Positions 48,339 to 57,850 of a DNA stretch of 64,000 bases are shown here, in pieces. A program made the translations under genes and the position numbers. The notes beneath the pieces are model-generated. The model did not search any database. It saw only the letters and a list, made by a program, of their open reading frames with translations, and was not told the DNA's origin. Each line of letters opens with the position of its first letter. Position 1 is the stretch's first letter. Origin of the DNA: Cupriavidus neocaledonicus (GTDB lineage: Bacteria; Pseudomonadota; Gammaproteobacteria; Burkholderiales; Burkholderiaceae); contig NZ_AQUR01000092.1 in assembly GCF_000372525.1 (NCBI RefSeq), positions 60,708 through 124,707 on the forward strand, read 5' to 3'.

Positions 48339-49376
48339 ATGCCAGACCTCTCCATGCCGTACCGCCGCCTCGGCGCCAGCAACCTGCGCGTCTCGGCGCT
48401 GTGCCTGGGCACCATGATGTTCGCTGACCAGACCGACGAGGCCGAGGCCGGCCGCATCGTCGCCAGCGCGCGCGACCACGGCGTGAATTTCATCGATACC
48501 GCCGACGTGTACAGCAAGGGTGCGTCCGAGCAGATGGTCGGGCGCCTGCTGACCGCCGGGCGCCACGACTGGGTGCTTGCCACCAAGCTCGGCAACGCCA
48601 TGCAGGCCGCGCCCAACCACGGCCACTACTCGCGCGTGTGGATCACGCGCGCGGTCGAGGACAGCCTGCACCGGCTGGCGACCGACTACATCGACATCCT
48701 CTACCTGCATCGCGACTACCCCGGCGCCAACCTGGAAGAACCGGTGCGCGCCATGGGCGACCTGGTGCGCAGCGGCAAGATCCGCTACTGGGCGGTGTCG
48801 AACTTCCGCGGCTGGCGCATCGCCGAGATCGCGCGACTGTGCGCCGAGCTGGGGGTGCCGCGCCCGGTCGCGTGCCAGCCGTACTACAACCTGCTGAACC
48901 GGCTGCCGGAGGTGGAGATCCTGCCCGCGTGCGAGTACTACGGCCTGGGCGTGGTGCCCTACAGCCCGGTGGCGCGCGGCGTGCTGACCGGCAAGTACGC
49001 ACCCGGCCAGGCGCCGGCCGAGGGCACCCGCGCGGGCCGCGCCGACCGCCGCATGATGGAGACCGAGTTCCGCGAGGAATCGCTGGTCATCGCCCAGCAG
49101 CTCAAGGCCCATGCCGAGGCGCGCGGGCTGACCCCGGGCCAGTTCGCCACGGCCTGGGTGCTGGCCAACCCGATCGTGTCGTCGGTGATCGCCGGCCCGC
49201 GCACGCTGGCGCAGTTCGAGGATTACTTCGGCGCGCTCGGTGCCGCGATCACGCCCGACGAAGAGGCGATGATCGATGCGCTGGTGTCGCCGGGCCATGC
49301 CTCGACCCCCGGCTACAACGACCCGGGTTATCCGCTGGTCGGGCGGCCCGTGGGACGCGTGGTGGCTGGCCGATAA
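48339..49376 (+). CDS. Aldo/keto reductase
   Basis: A 345-residue NADPH-dependent reductase. The tetrad is Asp and Tyr in DTADVYSKG, Lys in LATKLG and His in YLHRDYPG. The YghZ/Gpr-like signature SNFRGWRIAEIARLC is present. AAGGAG precedes the ATG by 7 bp. It probably reduces small aldehydes or ketones. It stands between the cyo operon and the PBP-like gene. Confidence 0.9.
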   Translation: MPDLSMPYRRLGASNLRVSALCLGTMMFADQTDEAEAGRIVASARDHGVNFIDTADVYSKGASEQMVGRLLTAGRHDWVLATKLGNAMQAAPNHGHYSRVWITRAVEDSLHRLATDYIDILYLHRDYPGANLEEPVRAMGDLVRSGKIRYWAVSNFRGWRIAEIARLCAELGVPRPVACQPYYNLLNRLPEVEILPACEYYGLGVVPYSPVARGVLTGKYAPGQAPAEGTRAGRADRRMMETEFREESLVIAQQLKAHAEARGLTPGQFATAWVLANPIVSSVIAGPRTLAQFEDYFGALGAAITPDEEAMIDALVSPGHASTPGYNDPGYPLVGRPVGRVVAGR

Positions 49377-49603
49377 TCCGGGCCGCGTTTCGGACGCGCC
49401 GCAAGTGGCGCAGGCGCTGCCTGGAGTGACGTCCGTTTGCAACGCCACGCGGCCCGTGCGCATGCTTGATGCACCCGGGCGCGACTCCTACTAATATCAA
49501 TACAGGCAGGCGCGCGTGCGGCGCGCACTGCGAAAACATCGCGCTTCGAGCCGGCGCATGAACCATTCTGCGCGCTGCGCCGGCCCATCAAGGAAGCCCA
49601 AAC

Positions 49604-52600
49604 GTGTCGCGTCGTGGCTGGATTTTCGCTGGCTTGGCGGTCGCCCTGACGGGCGGCGCCTATGTCGTGTATAGCGTTGTCGCAAGCGAGGTGCGCAACT
49701 CGCACTGGCAGGCGCGGCTGATCGGCAGCCTGGGCCAGCGGCTGACGTTCGAGATCCAGCCGGGTGCCAGCGACAGCATCCGCTTCCCGCATTCCGGACC
49801 CTATGACGCCCGCATGGGCTATGGCAGGCTGCCGCTGTTCGCGCAGCGGCTGGAGCAGCGTGGCTACGTGCCGGCCGAACAGGCGCGCATGTCGCCCGAC
49901 ATGGTGCGGCTGATCGACGAGGGCCTGTTCACCCCCTATCGCGAGAAGAACCAGGCGGGCCTGCTGCTGCGCGACTGCAACGGGCTCACGCTCGCGTTCG
50001 AGCGCTACCCGCAGCGCCAGTACGCCGATTTCGGCGCGGTGCCGCCGGTACTGGTGAGCGCGTTGCTGTACGTCGAGAACCAGGGCCTGCTCAATCCGGA
50101 ATACCCCAACATGAACCCGGCGCTGGACTGGCGCCGGCTGTCGCGCGCGGTGCTGGACCAGGTGATCCGGCTGGCCGACAAGTCCCATGACGCGCCCGGC
50201 GGCAGCACGCTGGCCACGCAGATCGAGAAATACCGGCACTCGCCCGAGGGCCGTACCACCTCGATCCCGGAAAAATTCCGGCAGATGGCGTCGGCTTCGC
50301 TGCGCGCCTACCTCGACGGCCCGGACACCCAGCGTGCGCGCGAGCGCATCGTGGTCGACTACCTGAACACGGTGCCGTTGTCGGCGCGCGCCGGCTTCGG
50401 CGAGATCAACGGCATCGGCGATGCGCTGTGGGTCTGGTACGGCGAGGATTTCAGCGAGGTCAACCGGCTGCTCAAGGAGATGGACCAGCGCGCGCCGGAC
50501 CCGCGCCAGGCGCAGGCCTTCAAGCGGGCGCTGTCGCTGATCATCTCGCAACGCCGCCCGTCGTACCACCTGCGCCGCGACGACACCAACCTGGATGCGC
50601 TGACCGGCAGCTACCTGCGCCTGATGGCGGCCAACGGCATCATCACCGGCGAGCTGCGCGACGCCGCGCTGGCGCAGCCGCTGGACAAGGCGTCGGCGCC
50701 GCAGCGCCCGCCGCAGGAGCCCTTTGTCACGCGCAAGGCCGTCAACCGCGTGCGCGCCGACATCAGCCGGCTGACCGGGGTCGAGAGCCGCTACGACATG
50801 GACCGGCTCGACCTGACCGTGGACAGCACCATCAACCGCGAAGCGCAGCGCATCGTCGCCGAGACGCTGCAGCGCGTGAACAACAAGGACGACGCGCGCG
50901 CCATGGGCTTGTACGGCCACAACCTGCTGCGCGACCACGACGATCCGTCCCGGCTGATGGCCAGCTTCACGCTGTACGAGCGCGTCGGCAATGCCAGCGT
51001 GGTGCGGATCCAGGCCGACAATATCGACCAGCCGTTCGATATCAACAGCGGCGCGCGCCTGAACCTGGGTTCGACGGCCAAGCTGCGCACGCTGGTGACC
51101 TACCTGGAGATCATCAGCGAACTGCACGCGCGCTACGCCGGCATGACCAGCGCCGAACTGGCCGCGGTGCCGCTGGCGCGCCAGGACGCGCTCAGCCGCT
51201 GGGCGGTCGACTACCTGGCCAAGGCGCGCAAGCCGGCCGAGCGCGAGCTGATGCCGATGCTCGAGGCGGCGATGGAGCGCAAGTATGCCGGCGGTGCCGG
51301 CGAAGCCTTCTACACCGGCGGCGGCCTGCAGAGCTTCACCAACTTCGAGCGCGAGTCGGGCCTGCGCAACCTGACCGTGCGCACCGCGTTCCAGCACTCG
51401 GTCAACCTGGTGTTCATCCGCATGATGCGCGACATCGTGCGCTACGAGACCTTCCACGCCAGCCCGGACATCGGCAACCTGTTCGAAGACCGCGACGCGC
51501 CGGGCCGGCGCGCCTACCTGGAGCGCTTTGCCGACCAGGAAGGCAGCGCCTACATGACCAGCTTCTACCAGCGCTACCGCGGCAAGACTTCGGAGCAGCG
51601 CCTGGCCACGCTGCTGGGGCGGGTGCGCATGACCACGCCGCACCTGAACGCGGTGCGCATGTCGGTAACGCTGCTGAGCGCGCGGCCCGGCCTGGACGAG
51701 GACAGCTATATCCGCATCATGCGCACGCGCCTGGGCGACAAGCAGCTGGCCGGCGAAGACCTGCCGGCGCTGTACCGCAAGTACGGCAAGGACAAGTTCA
51801 ACCTGAACGACCGCGGCTACCTGTCGCGGGTCCATCCGCTGGAACTGTGGATGGTGGAATACCTGGACCAGCACCCCGACGCGACGCTGGCGGAGATCCT
51901 GCGCGCCAGCACCGCCGAGCGCCAGGAGGTGTACAAGTGGCTGTTCAAGACGCGCAGCAAGGCCGGCCAGGATAACCGCATCCGCACCCTGCTGGAGCAG
52001 GACGCTTTCGTGCGCATCGCGCGGCGCTGGCAGCGGCTGGGCTATCCGTTCGACTCGCTGACGCCGTCGTATGCCAGCGCCATCGGCGCCGCCGGCGACC
52101 GCCCCGCGGCGCTGGCCGAGCTGGCCGGGATCCTGCTGTCAGGTGGCGTGGTCACGCAGAACGCGGCGGTGCGCAGCCTGGCGTTCGCCGACGGCACCCC
52201 GTACGCCACCCGCTACGTGCTGCAGCCCGGCCCGGGCAAGCGCGTGCTGCCGGCCGAGGTGGCCGAGCTGGCGCGCCGTTCGATGCTGGATGTGGTGGAG
52301 CGCGGTACCGCCAAGTCGATCCGCGGCGCCTTTACGGTGCCGGGGCGCGATGGCGCCACCCTGACCGTGGCCGGCAAGACCGGCACCGGCGACCAGCGCT
52401 TCCAGGTCTACGGGCCGGGCGGTCGGCTGATCTCGTCGCGCTCGGTGAACCGTTCGGCCACCTTCGTGTTCACGCTGGGCGAGCGCTTCTTCGGTACCGT
52501 GGTGGTCAATGTGCGCGAACCGTACGCGGCGCGCTACAGCTTTACCAGCGCGCTGGCGGTGCGGGTGCTGCGCGCGATCGCGCCACAGGTGTCCGCGATG

Positions 52601-52879
52601 GCGCCGGGCGGCGACCGTGCGCTGCTGCGCTGCCGCGACGCGGCCCCGGGCCTGCGCACGCCGCGCGCGCCGACCATGGCGTCACCGGCCGACGGCATGC
52701 CCGGCACGGTCCTGGCCGACGGCCTGGGCGCGGGACTGGAAGCCGCGCTACAGCCGCCGGGGCGCCAGGAGGTGGCTGCGATGCCGCCGCCGCCCGCGCC
52801 CCAGGCGCCGGGCCTGGCCGACAACGACGCGGCCGGCGTGCGCCGCGCCAGTCAGGCCTTGCGGCGTACCATGCCGTAG
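49604..52879 (+). CDS. Class A PBP-like protein with degenerate GT51 domain
   Basis: A 1091-residue single-pass membrane protein (helix 7-25). Residues about 120-300 resemble a GT51 glycosyltransferase (GGSTLATQIEKYR, then YLNTVPL and GFGEINGIGDALWVWYG), but the usual EDxxF motif reads VENQGLL, so its catalytic Glu is uncertain. The transpeptidase domain has Ser490-T-A-Lys493, Ser599-V-Asn601 and Lys925-T-G. The distances, 109 and 326 residues, are far longer than in standard PBPs, so the domain carries two large inserts. It probably crosslinks or modifies peptidoglycan. Confidence 0.82.
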   Translation: MSRRGWIFAGLAVALTGGAYVVYSVVASEVRNSHWQARLIGSLGQRLTFEIQPGASDSIRFPHSGPYDARMGYGRLPLFAQRLEQRGYVPAEQARMSPDMVRLIDEGLFTPYREKNQAGLLLRDCNGLTLAFERYPQRQYADFGAVPPVLVSALLYVENQGLLNPEYPNMNPALDWRRLSRAVLDQVIRLADKSHDAPGGSTLATQIEKYRHSPEGRTTSIPEKFRQMASASLRAYLDGPDTQRARERIVVDYLNTVPLSARAGFGEINGIGDALWVWYGEDFSEVNRLLKEMDQRAPDPRQAQAFKRALSLIISQRRPSYHLRRDDTNLDALTGSYLRLMAANGIITGELRDAALAQPLDKASAPQRPPQEPFVTRKAVNRVRADISRLTGVESRYDMDRLDLTVDSTINREAQRIVAETLQRVNNKDDARAMGLYGHNLLRDHDDPSRLMASFTLYERVGNASVVRIQADNIDQPFDINSGARLNLGSTAKLRTLVTYLEIISELHARYAGMTSAELAAVPLARQDALSRWAVDYLAKARKPAERELMPMLEAAMERKYAGGAGEAFYTGGGLQSFTNFERESGLRNLTVRTAFQHSVNLVFIRMMRDIVRYETFHASPDIGNLFEDRDAPGRRAYLERFADQEGSAYMTSFYQRYRGKTSEQRLATLLGRVRMTTPHLNAVRMSVTLLSARPGLDEDSYIRIMRTRLGDKQLAGEDLPALYRKYGKDKFNLNDRGYLSRVHPLELWMVEYLDQHPDATLAEILRASTAERQEVYKWLFKTRSKAGQDNRIRTLLEQDAFVRIARRWQRLGYPFDSLTPSYASAIGAAGDRPAALAELAGILLSGGVVTQNAAVRSLAFADGTPYATRYVLQPGPGKRVLPAEVAELARRSMLDVVERGTAKSIRGAFTVPGRDGATLTVAGKTGTGDQRFQVYGPGGRLISSRSVNRSATFVFTLGERFFGTVVVNVREPYAARYSFTSALAVRVLRAIAPQVSAMAPGGDRALLRCRDAAPGLRTPRAPTMASPADGMPGTVLADGLGAGLEAALQPPGRQEVAAMPPPPAPQAPGLADNDAAGVRRASQALRRTMP

Positions 52880-53103
52880 ATGATCAGCAGCACGATCGCG
52901 CCGAGCACCGAGGCGACCCAGCCCGCGGGCTCGCCCGGCTGGTACCAGCCCAGCGCGCGGCCGACATAGCCCGCGACCACCGAGCCCAGGATGCCGAGGA
53001 TGATGGTCATGATCCAGCCCAGCTTGTCGTCGCCCGGCTTTACCGCCCTGGCGATCAGGCCGACGATAAGTCCAACGAACACGGTGCCAATGAATGCCAT
53101 CAT
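52852..53103 (-). CDS. GlsB/YeaQ/YmgE family membrane protein
   Basis: An 83-residue protein with three hydrophobic helices. GLIVGLIARAVKPGDD and GWIMTIILGILGSVVAGYVG are the transglycosylase-associated/GlsB signatures; members are induced by stress and their role is unknown. AGGAG precedes the double ATG. The 3' end overlaps the convergent PBP-like gene by 28 bp. Confidence 0.92.
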   Translation of the reverse strand: MMAFIGTVFVGLIVGLIARAVKPGDDKLGWIMTIILGILGSVVAGYVGRALGWYQPGEPAGWVASVLGAIVLLIIYGMVRRKA

Positions 53104-53234
53104 GGTGCGCTCCTGTCAGGGGTCTGCGGTAACGGTCTGATGCACTGGGCCGGCCGCCTGTGCGGCCGGCTTCGCTTCATCATACACGCAGGCACGCCGG
53201 GCGGATGGTGCGCGCAGGGGGAGCGGGGCGCCGC

Positions 53235-54788
53235 TCAGGCCGCCAGGCGGAACTGGCCCACGGCGCGGTGCAGCGCCTCGGCCTGGTCTTCCAGCGACGC
53301 GGCGGCGGCCGCGGCCTGTTCCACCAGCGCGGCGTTCTGCTGCGCCATCTGGTCCATCTGCGACACCGCCTGGTTGACCTGCTCGATGCCGCCGGTCTGC
53401 TCCTCGGTGGCGGCGCGCATTTCGCCCATCAGGTCGGTCACGCGCCTGACCGCGTCGACGATCTCGCCCATCGCCTTGCCGGCGTTCTCGACCAGCACCG
53501 CGCCGTCTTCCACGCGCTGCGCCGAATTGCCGATCAGCGCCTTGATCTCCTTGGCCGCGGTGGCGCTGCGCTGGGCCAGCGTGCGCACCTCGCCGGCCAC
53601 CACCGCGAAGCCGCGGCCCTGGTCGCCGGCGCGGGCTGCCTCGACCGCCGCGTTGAGCGCCAGGATATTGGTCTGGAAGGCAATGCCCTCGATCACGCCG
53701 ATGATGTCGACCACCTTGCCCGAGGCGCTCTTGATCTCGCCCATGGTGTCCACTACCTGGCTGACGATGGCACCGCCGCGCACGGCGATGTCCGACGCGC
53801 CCTCGGCCAGGTGGCTGGCCTGGCGCGCGTTCTCGGCGCTCTGGCGCACCGTGCTGGTGAGCTGCTCCATGCTGGCGGCGGTTTCCTGCAGCGACGCGGC
53901 CTGCTCCTCGCTGCGGCGCGACAGGTCGGCATTGCCCGCGGCAATCTGCTTGGCCGCGCCGGCAATCGAATCGGCCGAGCCGCGGATGCTGCCGATCGCG
54001 CCGGTCAGGCGCGACTGCATGCGGTGCATGGCATGGAGCACGCTGTGCTGGTCGCCGGCGCGCAGCTCGACCTGGCTGGCGAGGTCGCCTTCGGCAATGC
54101 GGCCGGCGATCTGCGCGGTGGTGGCGGGCTCGCCCCCGAGCTGGCGCTGCAGGCTGGCCGCGACCCGCACCATCACCAGCGACATCAGGGCGCCCACCGC
54201 CAGCAGCAGGCCCAGCGCCTTCCACAGTTCCTGGCGGAACGCCGCCTCGATGTCATCGAGGTACAGCCCGGCGATGAAATTCCAGTCCCACGCACGGAAG
54301 TTGGCGACGTAGCTCAGCTTCGGCTGCGGCGCCTCGGCGCCCGGCTTGGGCCACAGGTATTCGACGAAGCCCTTGCCGGGCCCCTTGCCGATCGCGGCGA
54401 TGTCGCGGAACAGGTAGACGCCGTTGGGGTCCTTCATGCCCTCCATCGCCTTGCCGTTCATCTCCGGCTTGAACGGGTGCATCAGCACCACGGTGTCGGA
54501 ACGCATCAGCGTGAAGTAGCCGTCGGCGCCGAAACGCATCGCGCGCACGCGCTCGATTGCCTGCTGCTTCGCCTCCTCGGCGGGCAGCTTGCCGGCCCTG
54601 GCCAAGGCCTCGTACTCGGCCACCACGGAAACGGCGGTGTCGGTCACGTGGGCCAGGTCGAGCCTGCGCTCTTCCATGCGCAGCGTGCGGATGTGCCACG
54701 CGTTCCACAGCGTGATGCCGAGCAGGCAGATCCAGCTCAGCACCAGCGGCAACAGCAGTTTTTTCTTCAGGCTCAGGTTGTGCAGCAT
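53235..54788 (-). CDS. Methyl-accepting chemotaxis protein with Cache-type sensor
   Basis: A 517-residue chemoreceptor. Transmembrane helices at about 10-30 and 190-210 flank a periplasmic domain with the Cache pattern ([23 protein letters not shown]). HAMP about 212-265. The signalling hairpin tip is [29 protein letters not shown] precedes the ATG at 54788. No other chemotaxis gene is near. The Cache type usually senses organic acids or amines. Confidence 0.95.
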   Translation of the reverse strand: MLHNLSLKKKLLLPLVLSWICLLGITLWNAWHIRTLRMEERRLDLAHVTDTAVSVVAEYEALARAGKLPAEEAKQQAIERVRAMRFGADGYFTLMRSDTVVLMHPFKPEMNGKAMEGMKDPNGVYLFRDIAAIGKGPGKGFVEYLWPKPGAEAPQPKLSYVANFRAWDWNFIAGLYLDDIEAAFRQELWKALGLLLAVGALMSLVMVRVAASLQRQLGGEPATTAQIAGRIAEGDLASQVELRAGDQHSVLHAMHRMQSRLTGAIGSIRGSADSIAGAAKQIAAGNADLSRRSEEQAASLQETAASMEQLTSTVRQSAENARQASHLAEGASDIAVRGGAIVSQVVDTMGEIKSASGKVVDIIGVIEGIAFQTNILALNAAVEAARAGDQGRGFAVVAGEVRTLAQRSATAAKEIKALIGNSAQRVEDGAVLVENAGKAMGEIVDAVRRVTDLMGEMRAATEEQTGGIEQVNQAVSQMDQMAQQNAALVEQAAAAAASLEDQAEALHRAVGQFRLAA

Positions 54789-55145
54789 CGCTTCCACTCC
54801 TCCTTCTTCTTCGCGCTTTACGCTTCTCATCGGTGATGCGCATCGCCGTGCCGCGCCGGTGGGCGCGCGTGACCCCTGCTGGGGACAAGGGCCGACGGCG
54901 TGCGTCTGCGGCATAACGGCGAAAAGCCGACATAACTTGATTGAGGTAGCTCCGCCACGCTGTCGTTGTGGTTGTTTTGTTATAAAAGCCCGCTCGACGT
55001 TGTGCGCTATGCAACGCTTCGCTCACGCCGTTCGGCGCCGTGCGTGCTGCCGCCTTCGCTTTGTCACCCCGGGCCGGCAAAATCGGTCAGAATCTGCGCT
55101 GCCTGCCCACGCCCCTTATCCCTCCGTTTGCCCGCGATCCGCCCC
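54789..55145. other. 357-bp gap between chemoreceptor and chrA
   Basis: A divergent regulatory region. A small CGGC-GAAAA-GCCG hairpin between two CATAAC copies lies at about 54911-54936, and a TATAAA hexamer at about 54981-54986 could serve chrA. No sigma-28 box for the chemoreceptor and no gene was found. Confidence 0.4.
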
Positions 55146-56369
55146 ATGGCCTCCTTGCCCAGCCCCTCCGACGACACCCGCGGCCACGACGGCCCGCTTG
55201 CCGTGTTCCTGATCTTCCTGCGGCTCGGCCTGACCTCGTTTGGCGGCCCGGTGGCCCACCTGGCGTATTTCCGCGAGGAACTGGTGCGCCGGCGCGGCTG
55301 GCTCAGCGAGGCGGCCTATGCCGACGTGGTGGCGCTGTGCCAGTGCCTGCCCGGACCCGCCAGCAGCCAGACCGGCATCGCGCTGGGGCTGGCGCGCGCC
55401 GGCTATGGCGGTGCGCTGGCGGCATGGGTGGGCTTTACGCTGCCGTCGGCGCTGGCCATGATCGTGTTCGCGCTGGGGGTGACCCATTACGGCATGGCGG
55501 CGGCGCCGGGCGTGCTGCACGGGCTGAAGCTGGTGGCAGTGGCGGTGGTGGCGCAGGCGGTGTGGGGCATGGCGCGGACGCTGTGCGTCGGCCCGGTGCG
55601 CATCGCCATCATGCTGGTAGCCGCCGGCACCGTGCTGGCGTGGCCGGGGCCGTGGGCGCAGGTAGCCCTGATGGCCGCCGCCGCGGTGGCCGGCATGGCC
55701 CTGTTGCGGCCGGCGCTGGGCGGCGCGCACGAACCGCTGCGCCTGCCGGTAACGCATCGCGGCGGCGTGCTGGCGCTGGCGCTGTTTGCCGCGCTGCTGG
55801 CCGGCCTGCCGCTGCTGGCGCAGTGGGCCGCCGATCCGGCCGTGCGCGTGTTCGACGCCTTCTACCGCGCCGGCGCACTGGTGTTCGGCGGCGGGCACGT
55901 GGTGCTGCCGCTGCTGGACGCAGCCGTGGTCCCGCCCGGCTGGGTCGGCAAGGAAGCCTTCCTGGCCGGCTACGGCGCGGCGCAGGCGATGCCCGGGCCG
56001 CTCTTTACGTTTGCTGCCTTCCTGGGCGCGGCCATGCAGAGCCCGCCTACCGGCCTGGCCGGCGGGCTGCTGTGCACGCTGGCCATCTTCCTGCCCGGCG
56101 CGCTGCTGGTGCTGGGGGCGCTGCCGTTCTGGGAAAGCCTGCGCCGCAACCAGCGCGCCCAGGCGGCACTGGCCGGCATCAACGCCGGCGTGGTCGGGCT
56201 GCTGCTGGCGGCGCTGTGGCATCCGGTGTGGACCAGCGCGGTGCAGGGCCCGCTGGACATCGTGCTGGTGGCGCTGGCACTGGTGGCGCTGATGCGCTGG
56301 AAGCTGCCGCCGTGGCTGGTGGTGGTGGCCAGCGGCGTCGCCGGCTGGGCGGTTACGGCGGTGGTCTGA
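55146..56369 (+). CDS. chrA: Chromate transporter, long-chain CHR family
   Basis: A 407-residue permease with two CHR repeats (about 18-190 and 215-400). The first has FLRLGLTSFGGPVAHLAYFREE with the family's GGP motif; the second has FGGGHVVLPLLDAAVVPPGW and GYGAAQAMPGPLFTFAAFLG. It exports chromate in exchange for protons. No chrB regulator is nearby, so its control may differ from the standard chrBA operon. The N-terminus is the ATG at 55146. Confidence 0.94.
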   Translation: MASLPSPSDDTRGHDGPLAVFLIFLRLGLTSFGGPVAHLAYFREELVRRRGWLSEAAYADVVALCQCLPGPASSQTGIALGLARAGYGGALAAWVGFTLPSALAMIVFALGVTHYGMAAAPGVLHGLKLVAVAVVAQAVWGMARTLCVGPVRIAIMLVAAGTVLAWPGPWAQVALMAAAAVAGMALLRPALGGAHEPLRLPVTHRGGVLALALFAALLAGLPLLAQWAADPAVRVFDAFYRAGALVFGGGHVVLPLLDAAVVPPGWVGKEAFLAGYGAAQAMPGPLFTFAAFLGAAMQSPPTGLAGGLLCTLAIFLPGALLVLGALPFWESLRRNQRAQAALAGINAGVVGLLLAALWHPVWTSAVQGPLDIVLVALALVALMRWKLPPWLVVVASGVAGWAVTAVV

Positions 56370-56442
56370 AGGCGGCGTTGGTGTTCGGCTTGACGTTGTA
56401 ATGCGCTGTAATCCGTCCCGCCCGCCCACCGTTTGCGCTTTC

Positions 56443-56461
56443 AAATGCGAACGATTATCCT
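56443..56461 (+). promoter_or_regulatory. Candidate Fur box of the PepSY/DUF2271/ApbE operon
   Basis: AAATGCGAACGATTATCCT read in reverse, with GATAATC at one end, matches the Fur consensus at about 11 of 19 positions. It is 134 bp before the PepSY gene. This suggests iron-dependent repression, fitting an operon of ferric-reductase-like parts. Confidence 0.5.
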
Positions 56462-56594
56462 TCTCTCTTCCGTGCCTCCTTGTGCCGGCTATGGCACATC
56501 CTGACGCCATGTGAGCGTTCCAGGGGGCTCCAGCTACCCGTATCAGGCAAGACCGGGCGTGGTCAGACCAGACCGTGCCTGCCGACCCACCGCC

Positions 56595-57251
56595 ATGACC
56601 GACACCCAGCCGGCTGCCGGCCAGCAGCGCCGTGCCTTCTGGCTCAAGCATCTCCACCAGTGGCACTGGATCAGTTCCGCGATCTGCCTGGTCGGGATGC
56701 TGTTGTTCGCGGTCACCGGCTTCACCCTGAACCATGCCGGCCAGATCGAGGCCAGGCCGGCTGTGCAGACGCGGCACGCCACGCTGCCCACGAGTGTGCT
56801 CGACCAGGTCCGGGTCGCGGCCCCGGCCGCCGGGGCGCAGTCAGGCGAGACCAGGACGCCGGTGCCGGCGGTGCTGGCCGCCTGGCTGGCGCAGGCGCTG
56901 GATATCGACGCCAGCGGGCGCGAGGCGGAATGGTCCGCCGACGAAATCTACGTGGCGCTGCCGCGCCCGGGCGGCGACGCCTGGGTCAGCATCGCGCTCG
57001 ACAGCGGCGAGGCGCAGTACGAGAACACCTCGCGCGGGGCCGTCTCGTACCTGAACGACCTGCACAAGGGCCGCCACACCGGCGCGGCGTGGCGCCTGTT
57101 CCTGGACGCGTTCGCGCTGGCATGCCTGGTGTTCTGCGTGACCGGCCTGTTCCTGCTCAAGCTGCATGCGGGCGGGCGCGTGGCGACCTGGCCGCTGGTG
57201 GGGCTGGGGCTGGTGGTGCCGGTGCTGCTGGCGATCGTGTTGATCCACTGA
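56595..57251 (+). CDS. PepSY-associated transmembrane protein
   Basis: A 218-residue protein with a first helix at about 25-45 (WISSAICLVGMLLFAVTGFTLNH), a periplasmic PepSY-like domain and two C-terminal helices. HLHQWHW and HKGRHTG are the paired histidine motifs that bind heme in the COG3295 group. It is likely the trans-membrane electron carrier of the operon. The first 28 codons before the ATG at 56595 have no signal-like features. Confidence 0.85.
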   Translation: MTDTQPAAGQQRRAFWLKHLHQWHWISSAICLVGMLLFAVTGFTLNHAGQIEARPAVQTRHATLPTSVLDQVRVAAPAAGAQSGETRTPVPAVLAAWLAQALDIDASGREAEWSADEIYVALPRPGGDAWVSIALDSGEAQYENTSRGAVSYLNDLHKGRHTGAAWRLFLDAFALACLVFCVTGLFLLKLHAGGRVATWPLVGLGLVVPVLLAIVLIH

Positions 57252-57307
57252 TCGGTCGCGCCCGCGCCGATCTTCTTCCTGCATCTCACTGACGAGGTTT
57301 CTCCGAT

Positions 57308-57832
57308 ATGCGCCGACTGCTCTCCGTCTCCCTGACCGGCATGGCCGCCGTGCCGCTGGCCGGCCCCGCGCTGGCCGCGGACCTGAACGTCAAGGTCGAC
57401 ATCCCGCGCCTGAGCGTGGCCGAGTACCACCGGCCCTATGTGGCGATGTGGGTCGAGCGCGCCGACCAGAGCCCGGTGCAGACCCTGGCGGTCTGGTACG
57501 ACGGCAAGCTCAGGGACGGCGAGGGCACCAAGTGGCTCAAGGACATGCGCCAGTGGTGGCGCAAGGCTGGCCGCGACCTGCACATGCCGGCCGACGGCAT
57601 CTCCGGCGCCACGCGCGCGCCGGGCGAGCACAGCGTCAGCTTCAGCGACGGCAAGGCGCCAATGGGCAAGCTGCCCGCCGGCAACTACCAGCTGGTGGTG
57701 GAGGCAGCGCGTGAAGTGGGCGGGCGCGAGTTGCTGCGCGTGCCGTTCACGTGGCCGCCGCAATCGGCACAGACCGCCCGCGCCAGGGGCGAACACGAAC
57801 TCGGCGGCGTCACCGTCGACCTGAAGCCTTAA
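57308..57832 (+). CDS. DUF2271 periplasmic protein with a likely flavinylation site
   Basis: A 174-residue exported protein. The signal peptide (1-23) ends ALAA. The mature part has the DUF2271 pattern (VWYDGKLRDGEGTKWLKDMRQ). D96-G-I-S-G-A-T102 matches the ApbE flavinylation motif, in which the Thr is joined to FMN; the residue after is Arg then Ala, where many targets have a second Thr/Ser. ApbE is two genes downstream. It probably carries FMN in the periplasm. Confidence 0.85.
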   Translation: MRRLLSVSLTGMAAVPLAGPALAADLNVKVDIPRLSVAEYHRPYVAMWVERADQSPVQTLAVWYDGKLRDGEGTKWLKDMRQWWRKAGRDLHMPADGISGATRAPGEHSVSFSDGKAPMGKLPAGNYQLVVEAAREVGGRELLRVPFTWPPQSAQTARARGEHELGGVTVDLKP

Positions 57833-57850
57833 CTTTCCCGGAGCCCGACC

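Noticed and set aside
49328..51874. An 848-codon open frame antisense to the PBP-like gene
   Set aside because: Codon bias and composition are those of a shadow frame and no known domain is visible.
54789..55145. Sigma-28 flagellar promoter for the chemoreceptor
   Set aside because: No TAAA-N15-GCCGATAA-like sequence on the minus strand at the right place.
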